Positions 1 to 7,301 of a stretch of 16,404 nucleotides of DNA are shown piece after piece (the stretch's first letter is position 1; every line of letters starts with the position of its first letter). Source of the DNA: Bulleidia sp. (lineage in GTDB: Bacteria; Bacillota_I; Bacilli_A; Erysipelotrichales; Erysipelotrichaceae). The DNA lies in the NCBI GenBank assembly GCA_016293365.1, contig JAEDEK010000031.1:1-16404 (forward strand). Direction: 5' to 3'. The notes under the pieces are model-generated. The model saw only the letters and a program-made list of their open reading frames with translations. It had not been told where the DNA came from and did not search any database. Position numbers and translations under genes: made by a program.

Positions 1-73
1 TCTGTGCACCGAAGATATGGCGGAAAAACAAATCCTGGTACGTGCGTTTTGTGATAGTGTTTTTCTTTTTCAT
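1..73 (-). CDS. 5' end of a probable Rpn-family (PD-(D/E)XK) nuclease / transposase-like protein, cut by window edge
   Basis: Only the first 24 codons are present. ATG is at 73-71, and a strong GTGGAGG ribosome binding site (81-87) lies 7 nt upstream, so the start is well supported. The peptide begins MKKKNTITKRTYQDLFFRHI and continues FGAQ. A basic stretch followed by Y-x-D-x-x-F-R-x-I-F-G resembles the N-terminus of Rpn/PDDEXK_2 proteins (recombination-promoting nuclease, often annotated as putative transposase), which start with a K-x-D-x-x-F-x-x-I-F-G motif. The catalytic residues would lie beyond the window, so the family call rests on this short motif alone. It follows the terminator of the exported gene pair, so it is probably a separate transcription unit. 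Confidence 0.55.
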   Translation of the reverse strand, partial: MKKKNTITKRTYQDLFFRHIFGAQ

Positions 74-120
74 AAATGAACCTCCACTATAACTGATACA
101 CGGAGATTCTGTTTTCCATG

Positions 121-149
121 AAAAAACTGACAGATCAATTCAGTTTTTT
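121..149 (-). terminator. Rho-independent terminator of the metallophosphoesterase/propeller unit
   Basis: AAAAAACTGA (121-130) pairs with TCAGTTTTTT (140-149) around a 9-nt loop. This gives a 10-bp stem whose 3' arm on the minus strand ends in six T. The stop codon of the upstream minus-strand gene (140-142) lies inside the stem. Symmetry means it could also stop plus-strand transcription. Confidence 0.8.
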
Positions 150-1297
150 CGTGCAGATGCCTTCAGAACAAGAATACGATCTATGTGGTCTGTTTTTCTT
201 GCACGATAGGCATAGGCAGCAGATTCAAAACAGATATACAGATCATCTTCTTCCAAAGCCGCTTCTTCTGCCATTGGTGGAAGGATACCTGTCTGTCTGG
301 CATTGGAGTTTGTAAGATCCTTCATACCGATATCGTCCTGCTGCTGATCAAAAAGAAGTATTTTCGATGGATTCGCAGATCCATAGGATCGCAGTATGAC
401 AGTTGTATGATCATTTCTTGCATAGCCCTGCATACCACCATTAATCAGTTCTTTCATGGTAGGCATGGCTGTACTGTCTGGTTCATCCGCATTTGCCTTA
501 TCCACATTCGGGTATAACAATAGATCCCCTTGCGCTGTCATATCAAAACGCTGAACCGTAAATTCACCACTCATATCCGTGGAAAAATAGCCGATGTACA
601 GTGCATGATCTGCATACGTCATAAACGATGCTCTTTTCTGTGATTTGATCGGATAGTTTTTCGTAAAGACAATCGGTAAACCGGAAGAAAAATCATAAGC
701 TTCCAGATCTGCCAGAGAAAAACCTCTGACGTAGGCATAGCCGGTCTGATCATCATGACAGCATACCCAGATGAAATCATGATCACTGTCATAGGTAACA
801 GAACCGACATGGCTCATATCAAAAAGAACAACTGTTTTGACAAATGCATGCGTATCACGATCCATGACCTGGATAACGGAATGATGCTTCCCTGTATGAC
901 AATAGGCACTGACCAGCACATAATCCTGTGTAACAGCTACACCCTGGGGTGTCATGGACGTACAGTTGGATGGTCCAGCTGTATTGTCATTCCAGTCTTC
1001 AAGCGTAACGGAAGATTTCAGACCAGGAATCACATAACTGTCAGCTGTGACCTGTTCAAGATCATAATGATCTGCAAGCCATGAATAATTCTGCAGCACT
1101 TCTGTAATCTGCTGGTCAGTATAAAGCGGCTGGTCTGATGTATGTTCCATAAAAGATGGCAGTTCATATGTACCATGCCATGTATAGGCAATCCACGTTT
1201 CTCCACCAAGCAGAAAATACCATCCGCAGATGGCACAGATCAGGATGGCAGGCACACACAGTATGCAGAATATAACTTTTCTGTACTTCGAAAACAT
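140..1297 (-). CDS. Membrane-anchored extracytoplasmic protein, possible beta-propeller, function unknown
   Basis: 385 residues from the ATG at 1297. A TTG at 1333, 3 nt after the preceding stop, would add 12 residues; neither start has a convincing Shine-Dalgarno, so the start is uncertain. The N-terminus MFSKYRKV is followed by one hydrophobic segment (about residues 7-31), typical of a signal anchor, and the rest should be outside the cell. The body has repeated beta-rich stretches such as TPQGVAVTQDYVLVSAYC, SVIQVMDRDTHAFVKTV and SVTYDSDHDFIWVCC. This pattern of small beta-blades with aspartates resembles YncE/SMP-30-like propellers, but I recognise no named family. It follows the exported metallophosphoesterase directly and ends in the terminator at 121-149, so the two are probably co-expressed and act in the same compartment. 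Confidence 0.7.
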   Translation of the reverse strand: MFSKYRKVIFCILCVPAILICAICGWYFLLGGETWIAYTWHGTYELPSFMEHTSDQPLYTDQQITEVLQNYSWLADHYDLEQVTADSYVIPGLKSSVTLEDWNDNTAGPSNCTSMTPQGVAVTQDYVLVSAYCHTGKHHSVIQVMDRDTHAFVKTVVLFDMSHVGSVTYDSDHDFIWVCCHDDQTGYAYVRGFSLADLEAYDFSSGLPIVFTKNYPIKSQKRASFMTYADHALYIGYFSTDMSGEFTVQRFDMTAQGDLLLYPNVDKANADEPDSTAMPTMKELINGGMQGYARNDHTTVILRSYGSANPSKILLFDQQQDDIGMKDLTNSNARQTGILPPMAEEAALEEDDLYICFESAAYAYRARKTDHIDRILVLKASARKN

Positions 1298-1336
1298 GTT
1301 CTTTATTTTACAACGAAACAGATCATCTTCCAATGA

Positions 1337-2551
1337 TCACTCATTCAGATCTATTTCAAAATACCGGTAGTCATTACCTTTTTCCTGTAAAATTGTCTGT
1401 ATATACACCCACGTGTATGGATCAGCTTCCTTCCATCTGTTCTGTATCTCTTCATCCATCGATACTTCCCTGAGATCTCCGGAAAAATAGGCACAGTTAA
1501 GCTGCATGTAGGCATTCAGAAGATCTTCATCTGCCATTCCTTCCTCTTTCCTGTTTTTCCCGCATTCGAAAAAAAACTGACGTGCATACCAGGAAAAGTC
1601 ATCATATCCTTCCTGATGACTGTCTTTTGCCCATTTTGATACATCCAGACTTTCAGAATGATAGCTGAGATGGTGATTGTTGATTGTAATGACACCATAC
1701 TGCAGCGGTGATACCGGTAAAGCAGATACCGTACACTCCATCAGGGAATCCTTCTTTGTCTGATGCTGGATATGAATATGACCGGAAAGATTCAGTCTGA
1801 CACCATACTGGTCGAAAAGATCAATCACAGACTGGGCATTGCTGATGATGAAGCCGTCTTTAAATAAGGACTGCTGCAGCAGATTCTGATGTGTGACACT
1901 GATGACATCCACACCCACTCTTCTGCTTTCCTGTAATACTTCTTCCAACCATACAAGGGTATCCTGTGATACGGCATTATCGATGGAAGAGGCATTGACA
2001 TCCAGCAGTAACATCCATGTATCTGTGTCTACCTGACACACATAGGAAAAGGAATCGTTATCCCGATACAATGCCTCATCTATGCCAAACATGTCATACT
2101 GTCTGAAGAAATCATTTCTGCTGATACTGCCTGTAAAAAGTACTTCATCCCCTTCATATTTTCTGGCATATGAATTTTCAATATCATGATTGCCGGGAAT
2201 GACGCATACCTGTATTCCACTTTCTTCAATCATAGACAGCTTTTTACATAGCATTTCATGTGAAATCTTTTCTCCATTAAATGTCAGATCACCAGACAGT
2301 ACAACCAGATCAGGATGTATCGATATGACTTCCTGTACGAAGGTATCTGTGATCTCTTCAATAAACGGCATGTATTTGCCGTCGGCATTGCCGACCACTC
2401 TTAAAAAAGCATTGCCATGATCATACAGCCGATCGCTCAGATAATGCAGATCTGAAGCAATGACAATGACAGTACCATCATTTCTGCTGCAGCAAAGGCA
2501 GCAGATGGAAAGAAACAGACATAACACACATCGAATCATTGTTTTAATCAT
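1337..2551 (-). CDS. Exported calcineurin-like metallophosphoesterase
   Basis: 404 residues from the ATG at 2551. Upstream GTG (2599) and ATG (2575) codons exist, but the GTG lies inside the terminator stem of the MATE gene, and 2551 gives the cleanest signal peptide (MIKTMIRCVLCLFLSICC, then CSRN). The cysteine cluster there could serve as a poor lipobox. The metal-binding motifs of the family are all visible: D-x-H (D34, H36), GDLTFNG (87-93), GNHD (120-123), H221 in VTHQN, and GHIH (257-260). This fits a dinuclear-metal phosphodiesterase of the CpdA/COG1409 type acting outside the membrane; the substrate cannot be told. The C-terminal 120 or so residues form a helical extension. No clear Shine-Dalgarno was seen. 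The next gene follows at once. Confidence 0.85.
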   Translation of the reverse strand: MIKTMIRCVLCLFLSICCLCCSRNDGTVIVIASDLHYLSDRLYDHGNAFLRVVGNADGKYMPFIEEITDTFVQEVISIHPDLVVLSGDLTFNGEKISHEMLCKKLSMIEESGIQVCVIPGNHDIENSYARKYEGDEVLFTGSISRNDFFRQYDMFGIDEALYRDNDSFSYVCQVDTDTWMLLLDVNASSIDNAVSQDTLVWLEEVLQESRRVGVDVISVTHQNLLQQSLFKDGFIISNAQSVIDLFDQYGVRLNLSGHIHIQHQTKKDSLMECTVSALPVSPLQYGVITINNHHLSYHSESLDVSKWAKDSHQEGYDDFSWYARQFFFECGKNRKEEGMADEDLLNAYMQLNCAYFSGDLREVSMDEEIQNRWKEADPYTWVYIQTILQEKGNDYRYFEIDLNE

Positions 2552-2584
2552 GCCATTATGGTGACATAGAACCATTTTGATGTC

Positions 2585-2615
2585 AAAAAAAACTGCCACG
2601 CATGATGCATGACAG
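2585..2615 (-). terminator. Rho-independent terminator after the MATE gene
   Basis: On the minus strand CTGTCATGCA, loop TCA and TGCGTGGCAG form a 10-bp stem (two G-T pairs), followed by eight T (2585-2592). It starts 9 nt after the MATE stop codon. The last two T of the tract are also the first two bases of a TTGACA hexamer (2581-2586). Confidence 0.85.
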
Positions 2616-2623
2616 TAAACAGA

Positions 2624-3994
2624 TCAGATTGCAGCTGTACTGCGGCTTTCCCATCCTTTAAACAGACGGCGCAATACAACAGAAGAAACGATTGCCAGAA
2701 TGAATTCGGCACAGAACTGTGCAAAGCCAAGTCCATATAACGGCCAGATCGCATTGAGCAGAAACAGGAATGGTATTTCCAGAATAATCTTTCTTGCGAT
2801 GGCAAACAGCAGACTCATTCTGCCATAGCCAGTAGCCTGGAATACACCGACACCGACAAAGTCAATTCCGATAAACGGCATTGCCAGTGCAAAGCCCTTC
2901 AATACAACAGCACCGATCGCGATAACATCCGGATTTTCAATGAAGCAGGAAATCAGGAAGTCAGAACATGTTACATAGAAGATACATGCAGCAATCAATG
3001 CACAGGCGGTCATCTTCAATGTCTTGTATGTTGCCTGTTTCATTCTTGTAATATTGCCGGATGCATAGTTATAGGAAACAAGAGGCATAACACCCTGGCT
3101 TAACCCCATGACAAGACCAAAGCAGATATTACTTAAACGGAATGATATACCGATTGCCGCAATGGCAGTTGCACCAAAGGCAGCAGCAAAGTTATTGAGA
3201 ATGGTCTGTCCGACAACATTCAGTATGTTCTGAATGGAGGCAGGTACACCAACACCTGCAATTCCCTTGAGGATATAACCTTCAAAGGTAACTCTGCGTG
3301 GATTGAGGGAAACAATCGTCTTACCGCGTTTACGGATGAGCACCAGCTGGATGAAATACAGGAAGGCAAAACAGTTGGAAATAAATGTTGCAAGACCTGC
3401 ACCTTCTACGCCCATTCCAAGAAACTGCGGTAATACAAAGATCGGGTCGAGGATGATATTGAGAATGCATCCGGAAATCGTACCGATGGAAGCTCTGAGA
3501 GCATCCCCTTCACTTTTGATCATATACCCCATGACAACATTCATGATGGATGGTAATGCACCGACATTGACTGCCCAGAACATATACCGGTAGGAAGCAT
3601 CAAATGTTGTCGCATCTGCGCCCAACAGATGCAGAATCGGTGTTTTGAATACAAAACAGATGACAGTAAATGCAATGGCAGATACCACGCCAAGATAGAA
3701 ACCTGTGGCACTGGCATTCTTTGCGTCTTCTTCTCTTTTTGCCCCAAGTAATCTGGACATCAAAGAGGAAGTACCGACACCAAACAGGTTGTTGATTGCG
3801 TTAAACAGCAGCAGCAGTACAGAAATCAGCGTTACCGCAGATGTCTGTACCGGATCGTTCAGCAGACCTACAAAGTAGGTATCTGCCAGGTTATAGAGAA
3901 TCATGACCAGCGAACCAACGATATTCGGTATGACCAGCTGGATGATTGCCTTATTCAAAGGCATCGTTTCAAACAGTTCTTTTTTCTTATCCAT
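2624..3994 (-). CDS. MATE-family multidrug/Na+ antiporter
   Basis: 456 residues, the usual length for a MATE (NorM/DinF-like) exporter that pumps drugs or metabolites out using a Na+ or H+ gradient. About twelve hydrophobic segments in two related halves can be followed. Family features include the opening MPLNKAIIQLVIPNIVGSLV, the LYNLADTYFVG motif at the end of TM1 (about residues 34-44), VGTSSLMSRLLGAKR after TM2 (about 72-86), and GLSQGVMPLVSYNYASG in the second half, the counterpart of the first-half SRLLGA loop. ATG at 3994. No clear Shine-Dalgarno is seen, but the stretch just upstream carries nested inverted repeats (4006-4032). It is the third gene of the unit that begins with the cyuA-like gene and is followed by a strong terminator. 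The substrate is unknown; its neighbour suggests a sulfur amino acid product, as inference only. Confidence 0.93.
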   Translation of the reverse strand: MDKKKELFETMPLNKAIIQLVIPNIVGSLVMILYNLADTYFVGLLNDPVQTSAVTLISVLLLLFNAINNLFGVGTSSLMSRLLGAKREEDAKNASATGFYLGVVSAIAFTVICFVFKTPILHLLGADATTFDASYRYMFWAVNVGALPSIMNVVMGYMIKSEGDALRASIGTISGCILNIILDPIFVLPQFLGMGVEGAGLATFISNCFAFLYFIQLVLIRKRGKTIVSLNPRRVTFEGYILKGIAGVGVPASIQNILNVVGQTILNNFAAAFGATAIAAIGISFRLSNICFGLVMGLSQGVMPLVSYNYASGNITRMKQATYKTLKMTACALIAACIFYVTCSDFLISCFIENPDVIAIGAVVLKGFALAMPFIGIDFVGVGVFQATGYGRMSLLFAIARKIILEIPFLFLLNAIWPLYGLGFAQFCAEFILAIVSSVVLRRLFKGWESRSTAAI

Positions 3995-4005
3995 GACAAG
4001 TATTG

Positions 4006-4032
4006 TATACCTGTTTTTACCGATCCGGTATA
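4006..4032. repeat. Nested inverted repeats upstream of the MATE gene
   Basis: TATACC (4006-4011) and GGTATA (4027-4032) form a 6-bp inverted repeat with a 15-nt spacer, and the spacer contains TACCG-ATC-CGGTA (4018-4030). They lie in the 48-nt gap between the DUF4440-GNAT remnant and the MATE start. A TACAAT hexamer (4002-4007) overlaps one arm. This could be an operator with an internal promoter or an mRNA structure. There is no T-tract, so it is not a terminator. Confidence 0.3.
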
Positions 4033-4042
4033 AATTTTCAGA

Positions 4043-4519
4043 TCATGAAAACAGATTGATCCAGTAACGTTCGGTAATACCTCCATCATCACTGACAACC
4101 ATGTTTTCAGGGATACCGCCATTGCGTACAATGGTTGATCTGCTTGCTTCATGATGCTCCAGATGATGGATGTATCCTTCAAAGTCTGTCTCATCATTGC
4201 GGAAGATCGCAGATGGGGAGTGATTGATACCTGGTGTTGTGTTATATTCTCTCCATTCCTGCATCATTTCCATCAGATGTCTTCTGTATGTTTCATCCAA
4301 TCTGACAAGTCGAATCGGTGCATACAGGTTTTCCGTTTCTTTCAGTTGTGTTTTTTCACTCATGCGTGATGCCTGATGAAAGACAACGACATATGCATTG
4401 TTTTCCTTTTTCCAGATGGAAGTACGCATTATCTGATCCAGCCAGGATGCATCATGCATGAATTGTGTATGGAACATGGACTGTTCCAGTTTCAGGATCC
4501 GATAAGCATCTGTATCCAT
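4043..4519 (-). CDS. Shrunken DUF4440-GNAT fusion protein, both domains internally deleted, probably non-functional
   Basis: 158 residues. ATG at 4519 has AGAAGGA 9 nt upstream and follows the cyuA-like stop by 4 nt. The first 30 or so residues (DAYRILKLEQSMF, then HDASWLDQIM) match the start of a DUF4440/NTF2-like domain, then jump to its last strand (RTSIWKKENN...VVFHQASRMSE); the middle of about 65 residues is missing. The second part starts like a COG3981-type GNAT acetyltransferase (APIRLVRLDETYRRHLMEMM, then DFEGYIHHLE) and jumps to the C-terminal end (STIVRNGGIPENMV, ERYWINL). The acetyl-CoA-binding core, about 85 residues, is gone. The reading frame and ribosome binding site are intact, so a protein is probably made, but neither domain can fold normally. 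Missing lengths are estimated from memory of the families. A genuine small protein is the alternative. Confidence 0.65.
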   Translation of the reverse strand: MDTDAYRILKLEQSMFHTQFMHDASWLDQIMRTSIWKKENNAYVVVFHQASRMSEKTQLKETENLYAPIRLVRLDETYRRHLMEMMQEWREYNTTPGINHSPSAIFRNDETDFEGYIHHLEHHEASRSTIVRNGGIPENMVVSDDGGITERYWINLFS

Positions 4520-4523
4520 CACT

Positions 4524-5804
4524 TTATTCCTTCTCACCGATCATCATTGAAATGATCTCTCTGTTTGTTTCCTTCATACCGGATGAACCAAGTCTTCCGA
4601 TATTGGCAATCGTATTTTCGATTCCTTTCACGATAATCCCATCACCACCGACAAACTGCTGCCCTTCCAGATACATCTGATATCCGAAAATACCGGCATC
4701 CACACTTGTGGCAATCTTGGCAGCACAGCTTGCCTTTGCCCCATCACAGATGATACCAGAACTGATCGCAAGGGCATTGACAACCGTATGGATCACACCT
4801 TCATAGTCCGCGCCAAGTACATAGGCAATTCCAGCTCCAGCTCCTGCACCTGCCGATACAGCACCGCAGAAAGCAGATAACGTACCGATCTTTGTCTTTT
4901 CATGAATCGCTGTCAGATTGGATAAGGCCAGTGCACGCAGCATTCTTTCTTCGTCGATACCATATTCCTGTGCATATACATAGACAGGGATACTGCAAGT
5001 AATGCCCTGATTGCCACTGCCGGAATTGATGATGACCGGTAATTCACATCCATTCATTCTTGCATCACTTGCTGCTGCCGCAAAAGCTTTTGCTTTTGTA
5101 TGAACACTGTTACTGCCATGCTTCATCAGTACTTTTCCGATATTGGCACCATAGTCATGCCTCATACCTTCTTCTGCAATTGCGTAATTGCATCTGATCT
5201 GACTCATCAGAACATCTCTGATATCCTGAATATCACATGTATCGATGAAGTCATAGATGTCTTTCATGTTCAATACAGTATGATCCGTCCGTACAGACTG
5301 TTTTGATTCACTGTCTTTGTGCAGAATGACTTCTCCGTCCTTTTCAATCAGAATGACATTGGTATGGGTATCTTTGATCTGTACACAGGCATGATGTTCA
5401 TTGGCATATAATGTGATTCTCAGATCAAATACGGAATCGGAATCCAGAAACTTTTCTTCAAAAACGGCTGTATTCAGAAACTGCTCAATCTGGCATTTCT
5501 TTTCTTCACATACATCGGATATGACTTCCAGTTTACGGGATGGATCACCGGCAATGATACCGCTGGCAGCAGCTGCAGACATGCCTTTAAGATGATGGGT
5601 ATTTGGTACAATAACACTTTTGACATTCTTGATGATACTGCCACTGGCCTCAATCAGTACTTTCTGTGGTAACTGTTCCAGTACCCCTGCTGCAATACTT
5701 GCCCCATAGGCAATGGCAATCGGCTCGGTACAGCCCATGGCTGGTACAAGTTCTTCCTTCAGGATGGATACATACTGGCTGTAACGCATATCATTTCTGT
5801 TCAT
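4524..5804 (-). CDS. cyuA: L-cysteine desulfidase / serine dehydratase alpha-like family protein (UPF0597, YhaM/CyuA type)
   Basis: 426 residues from ATG 5804, chosen because AGAGGA lies 8 nt upstream; an ATG 27 nt further up has no Shine-Dalgarno. The N-terminal signature ELVPAMGCTEPIAIAYGA (C25) is diagnostic of the family. Further conserved parts are the cysteines at 253 (NGCELPVIINSGSGNQG), 270 and 313, the CDGAKASCAAK stretch (C353, C360), and the closing glycine-rich IVKGIENTIANIGRLGS. Family members break L-cysteine into pyruvate, ammonia and sulfide using an oxygen-sensitive Fe-S cluster held by these cysteines; related proteins may act on serine. It is cytoplasmic. It heads a unit with the DUF4440-GNAT remnant and the MATE pump and diverges from a LysR regulator, which may control it in response to a small ligand. 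The exact substrate is not provable from sequence. Confidence 0.88.
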   Translation of the reverse strand: MNRNDMRYSQYVSILKEELVPAMGCTEPIAIAYGASIAAGVLEQLPQKVLIEASGSIIKNVKSVIVPNTHHLKGMSAAAASGIIAGDPSRKLEVISDVCEEKKCQIEQFLNTAVFEEKFLDSDSVFDLRITLYANEHHACVQIKDTHTNVILIEKDGEVILHKDSESKQSVRTDHTVLNMKDIYDFIDTCDIQDIRDVLMSQIRCNYAIAEEGMRHDYGANIGKVLMKHGSNSVHTKAKAFAAAASDARMNGCELPVIINSGSGNQGITCSIPVYVYAQEYGIDEERMLRALALSNLTAIHEKTKIGTLSAFCGAVSAGAGAGAGIAYVLGADYEGVIHTVVNALAISSGIICDGAKASCAAKIATSVDAGIFGYQMYLEGQQFVGGDGIIVKGIENTIANIGRLGSSGMKETNREIISMMIGEKE

Positions 5805-5831
5805 ACTCGCTGTCCTCTTTTCCTCTTTCAT

Positions 5832-5893
5832 TTTACATGATAGGATAGTTTCAGAATATTGAATGTTTATGAATCAACAGTTTATAAATATTG
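5832..5893. promoter_or_regulatory. Divergent promoter/operator region between the cyuA-like gene and the LysR gene
   Basis: The 102-nt gap between the two starts is AT-rich. For the LysR gene, TTGAAT (5859-5864), an 18-nt spacer and TATAAA (5883-5888) make a reasonable promoter. For the cyuA-like gene, TATCAT or TATCCT on the minus strand (5835-5843) could be a -10. TTCAGAATATTGAA (5850-5863) is a dyad of LysR-box size. The pieces ATATTGAA and GTTTAT each occur twice (5857-5863 region with 5888-5894; 5865-5870 with 5880-5885), as expected for cooperative LysR sites. Assignment is by pattern only. Confidence 0.45.
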
Positions 5894-5906
5894 AACGGAG
5901 GAAATG

Positions 5907-6770
5907 ATGGATCTGAATATCTTGCGCACCTTTGTAAGTGTGGTACAGAAACAAAATATGTCAGAAGCAGCGGACAGTCTTGGCTATGCCAAAGCAACCG
6001 TATCGGTACAGATGGCATCCCTGCAGAAGGAATTCGGATGTCAGATCTTCATGCGCAGTGGAAGATCCTTTACTCTCAGTAAGGAAGGAGAAAAGCTGTA
6101 TCTACATGCATTGACGATACTCAACGAATATGAAGAAGCCAGAGCTGATCTTCTTCCTGACAGTGCATTACAGGAAACACTGAACATCGGAATCATTGAA
6201 TCCCTGTATGATTCCTCCCTTGCTCATCAGATCTGTGCATTTGGGAAACAGTATCCGGGAATCCGCATACGTATGTTCAGTGATACGATTGATGCTTTGA
6301 TTCATATGCTGGACACCCATCGGATAGATCTTGCAGTAATGGTGGATGTACCGATTTATGATGCCAGGTTTGAAACCGTTCTTCTAAGCAAAGAGCAGGT
6401 TCATTTTGTCTGTCATAACTCACATCCTGTTTCGGATATCACCTGTCTGAGGGATCTTTTGCATGTTCCATTACTGTTGACGGAAAAGAATGCTTCGTAT
6501 CGTCAGTTACTGGATCATTGCTGTGGGGAAAAAGGAATTGTACTGGAACCTGTGATTGAATCAGCCAATACCGGTTTTCTGATGAGTATGCTGATGGAAC
6601 GGGATGGAATATCCTTTCTGCCTGATTATGTGATTCAACGTCATCCATGCCAAAGTCAGTTTACGATGTTTTCCATACAGGAAGTGGATATTACACTGGA
6701 TCGGCAGATCCTGATGAACCGCGCGTATCAAAGCAGATCGACACGTCTTTTTGTACAGATGCTGAAATAA
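5907..6770 (+). CDS. LysR-family transcriptional regulator
   Basis: 287 residues, normal LysR length. Two adjacent ATGs exist (5904, 5907); the second sits 5 nt after GGAGG (5897-5901) and gives the typical start MDLNILRTFVSVV. Residues 2-60 are the winged HTH (SEAADSLGYAKATVSVQMASLQ, then FGCQIFMRSGRSFTLSKEGE). Residues 91 to the end form the periplasmic-binding-like ligand domain (TLNIGIIESLYDSSLAHQI, DLAVMVDVPI, GISFLPDYV). It diverges from the cyuA-like gene, the classic LysR arrangement in which the regulator binds the shared gap and controls both itself and the neighbour. The effector is unknown. It is the only intact gene on the plus strand and converges on the nitroreductase with 24 nt between the stop codons. 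Confidence 0.93.
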   Translation: MDLNILRTFVSVVQKQNMSEAADSLGYAKATVSVQMASLQKEFGCQIFMRSGRSFTLSKEGEKLYLHALTILNEYEEARADLLPDSALQETLNIGIIESLYDSSLAHQICAFGKQYPGIRIRMFSDTIDALIHMLDTHRIDLAVMVDVPIYDARFETVLLSKEQVHFVCHNSHPVSDITCLRDLLHVPLLLTEKNASYRQLLDHCCGEKGIVLEPVIESANTGFLMSMLMERDGISFLPDYVIQRHPCQSQFTMFSIQEVDITLDRQILMNRAYQSRSTRLFVQMLK

Positions 6771-6796
6771 AACAGGCTGGAGTTTCCATGCCTGTT
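6767..6796 (-). terminator. Rho-independent terminator between the LysR gene and the six-gene operon
   Basis: On the minus strand AACAGGC, then an inner TGG-AAACT-CCA stem, then GCCTGTT are followed by TTATTTC. The 7-bp outer stem overlaps the nitroreductase stop codon (6795-6797). On the plus strand the hairpin comes just after the LysR stop but lacks a T-tract, so it works mainly for the minus operon. Confidence 0.7.
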
Positions 6797-7301
6797 ATAA
6801 CCAGTGTATTCGTTTTTCTTCATACTGGTCACGCGATTCAGGAGTCTGATCCGGGTGACCGGTAAAGATGATATTGAGCGGAATCTGCTTATTGGTAAGA
6901 TTCAGTGCTTCCGCTACCTTTTTCATTGGGTTTTTCTGTGGATAGATGCCACACCATACCGTGCCAAGACCAATCGATACTGCGCCGATCAGGATATTTT
7001 CCGTTGCGGCAGAACAGTCCTGAATCCAGTATTCACTTAACTGCATTGGTAATGCCCTGCTCAGACTCCCGCATACAACAATGGCACATGGTGCATGAAT
7101 ATCGGTATAACGTCCTGCCTGACGCAGCTTTGCAAGTATCATTGGATCTGTTACAACATAGAAGTCCCATGGACGTCTGTTGACAGCACTCGGGCCTGAC
7201 ATGGCACAGTGCATCAGATAATCGAGATCTTCATGCGATACCGGTTCATCTGTATATTTTCTGATACTTCTTCTTTTCTGTAATGCTTCACTTACTTCCA
7301 T
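6795..7301 (-). CDS. Nitroreductase-family FMN flavoprotein
   Basis: 168 residues, the size of the short single-domain nitroreductases that reduce nitro compounds or quinones with NAD(P)H. Visible FMN-binding features are R-R-S-I-R-K-Y (10-16), SGPSAVNRRPWDFYVV (35-50), SAATENILIGAVSIGLG (97-113) with WCGIYP after it, and a C-terminal IIFTGHP. The start overlaps the dihydrofolate reductase gene by 14 nt, with AAGAGA 8 nt upstream of the ATG, pointing to coupled translation. It is the last gene of the six-gene unit and ends inside a terminator stem. The cellular substrate cannot be predicted. Confidence 0.92.
   Translation of the reverse strand: MEVSEALQKRRSIRKYTDEPVSHEDLDYLMHCAMSGPSAVNRRPWDFYVVTDPMILAKLRQAGRYTDIHAPCAIVVCGSLSRALPMQLSEYWIQDCSAATENILIGAVSIGLGTVWCGIYPQKNPMKKVAEALNLTNKQIPLNIIFTGHPDQTPESRDQYEEKRIHWL

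Noticed and set aside
2597..2599. GTG as the start of the metallophosphoesterase
   Set aside because: It lies within the stem of the MATE terminator, and the 16 added residues before MIKTMIR spoil the signal peptide.
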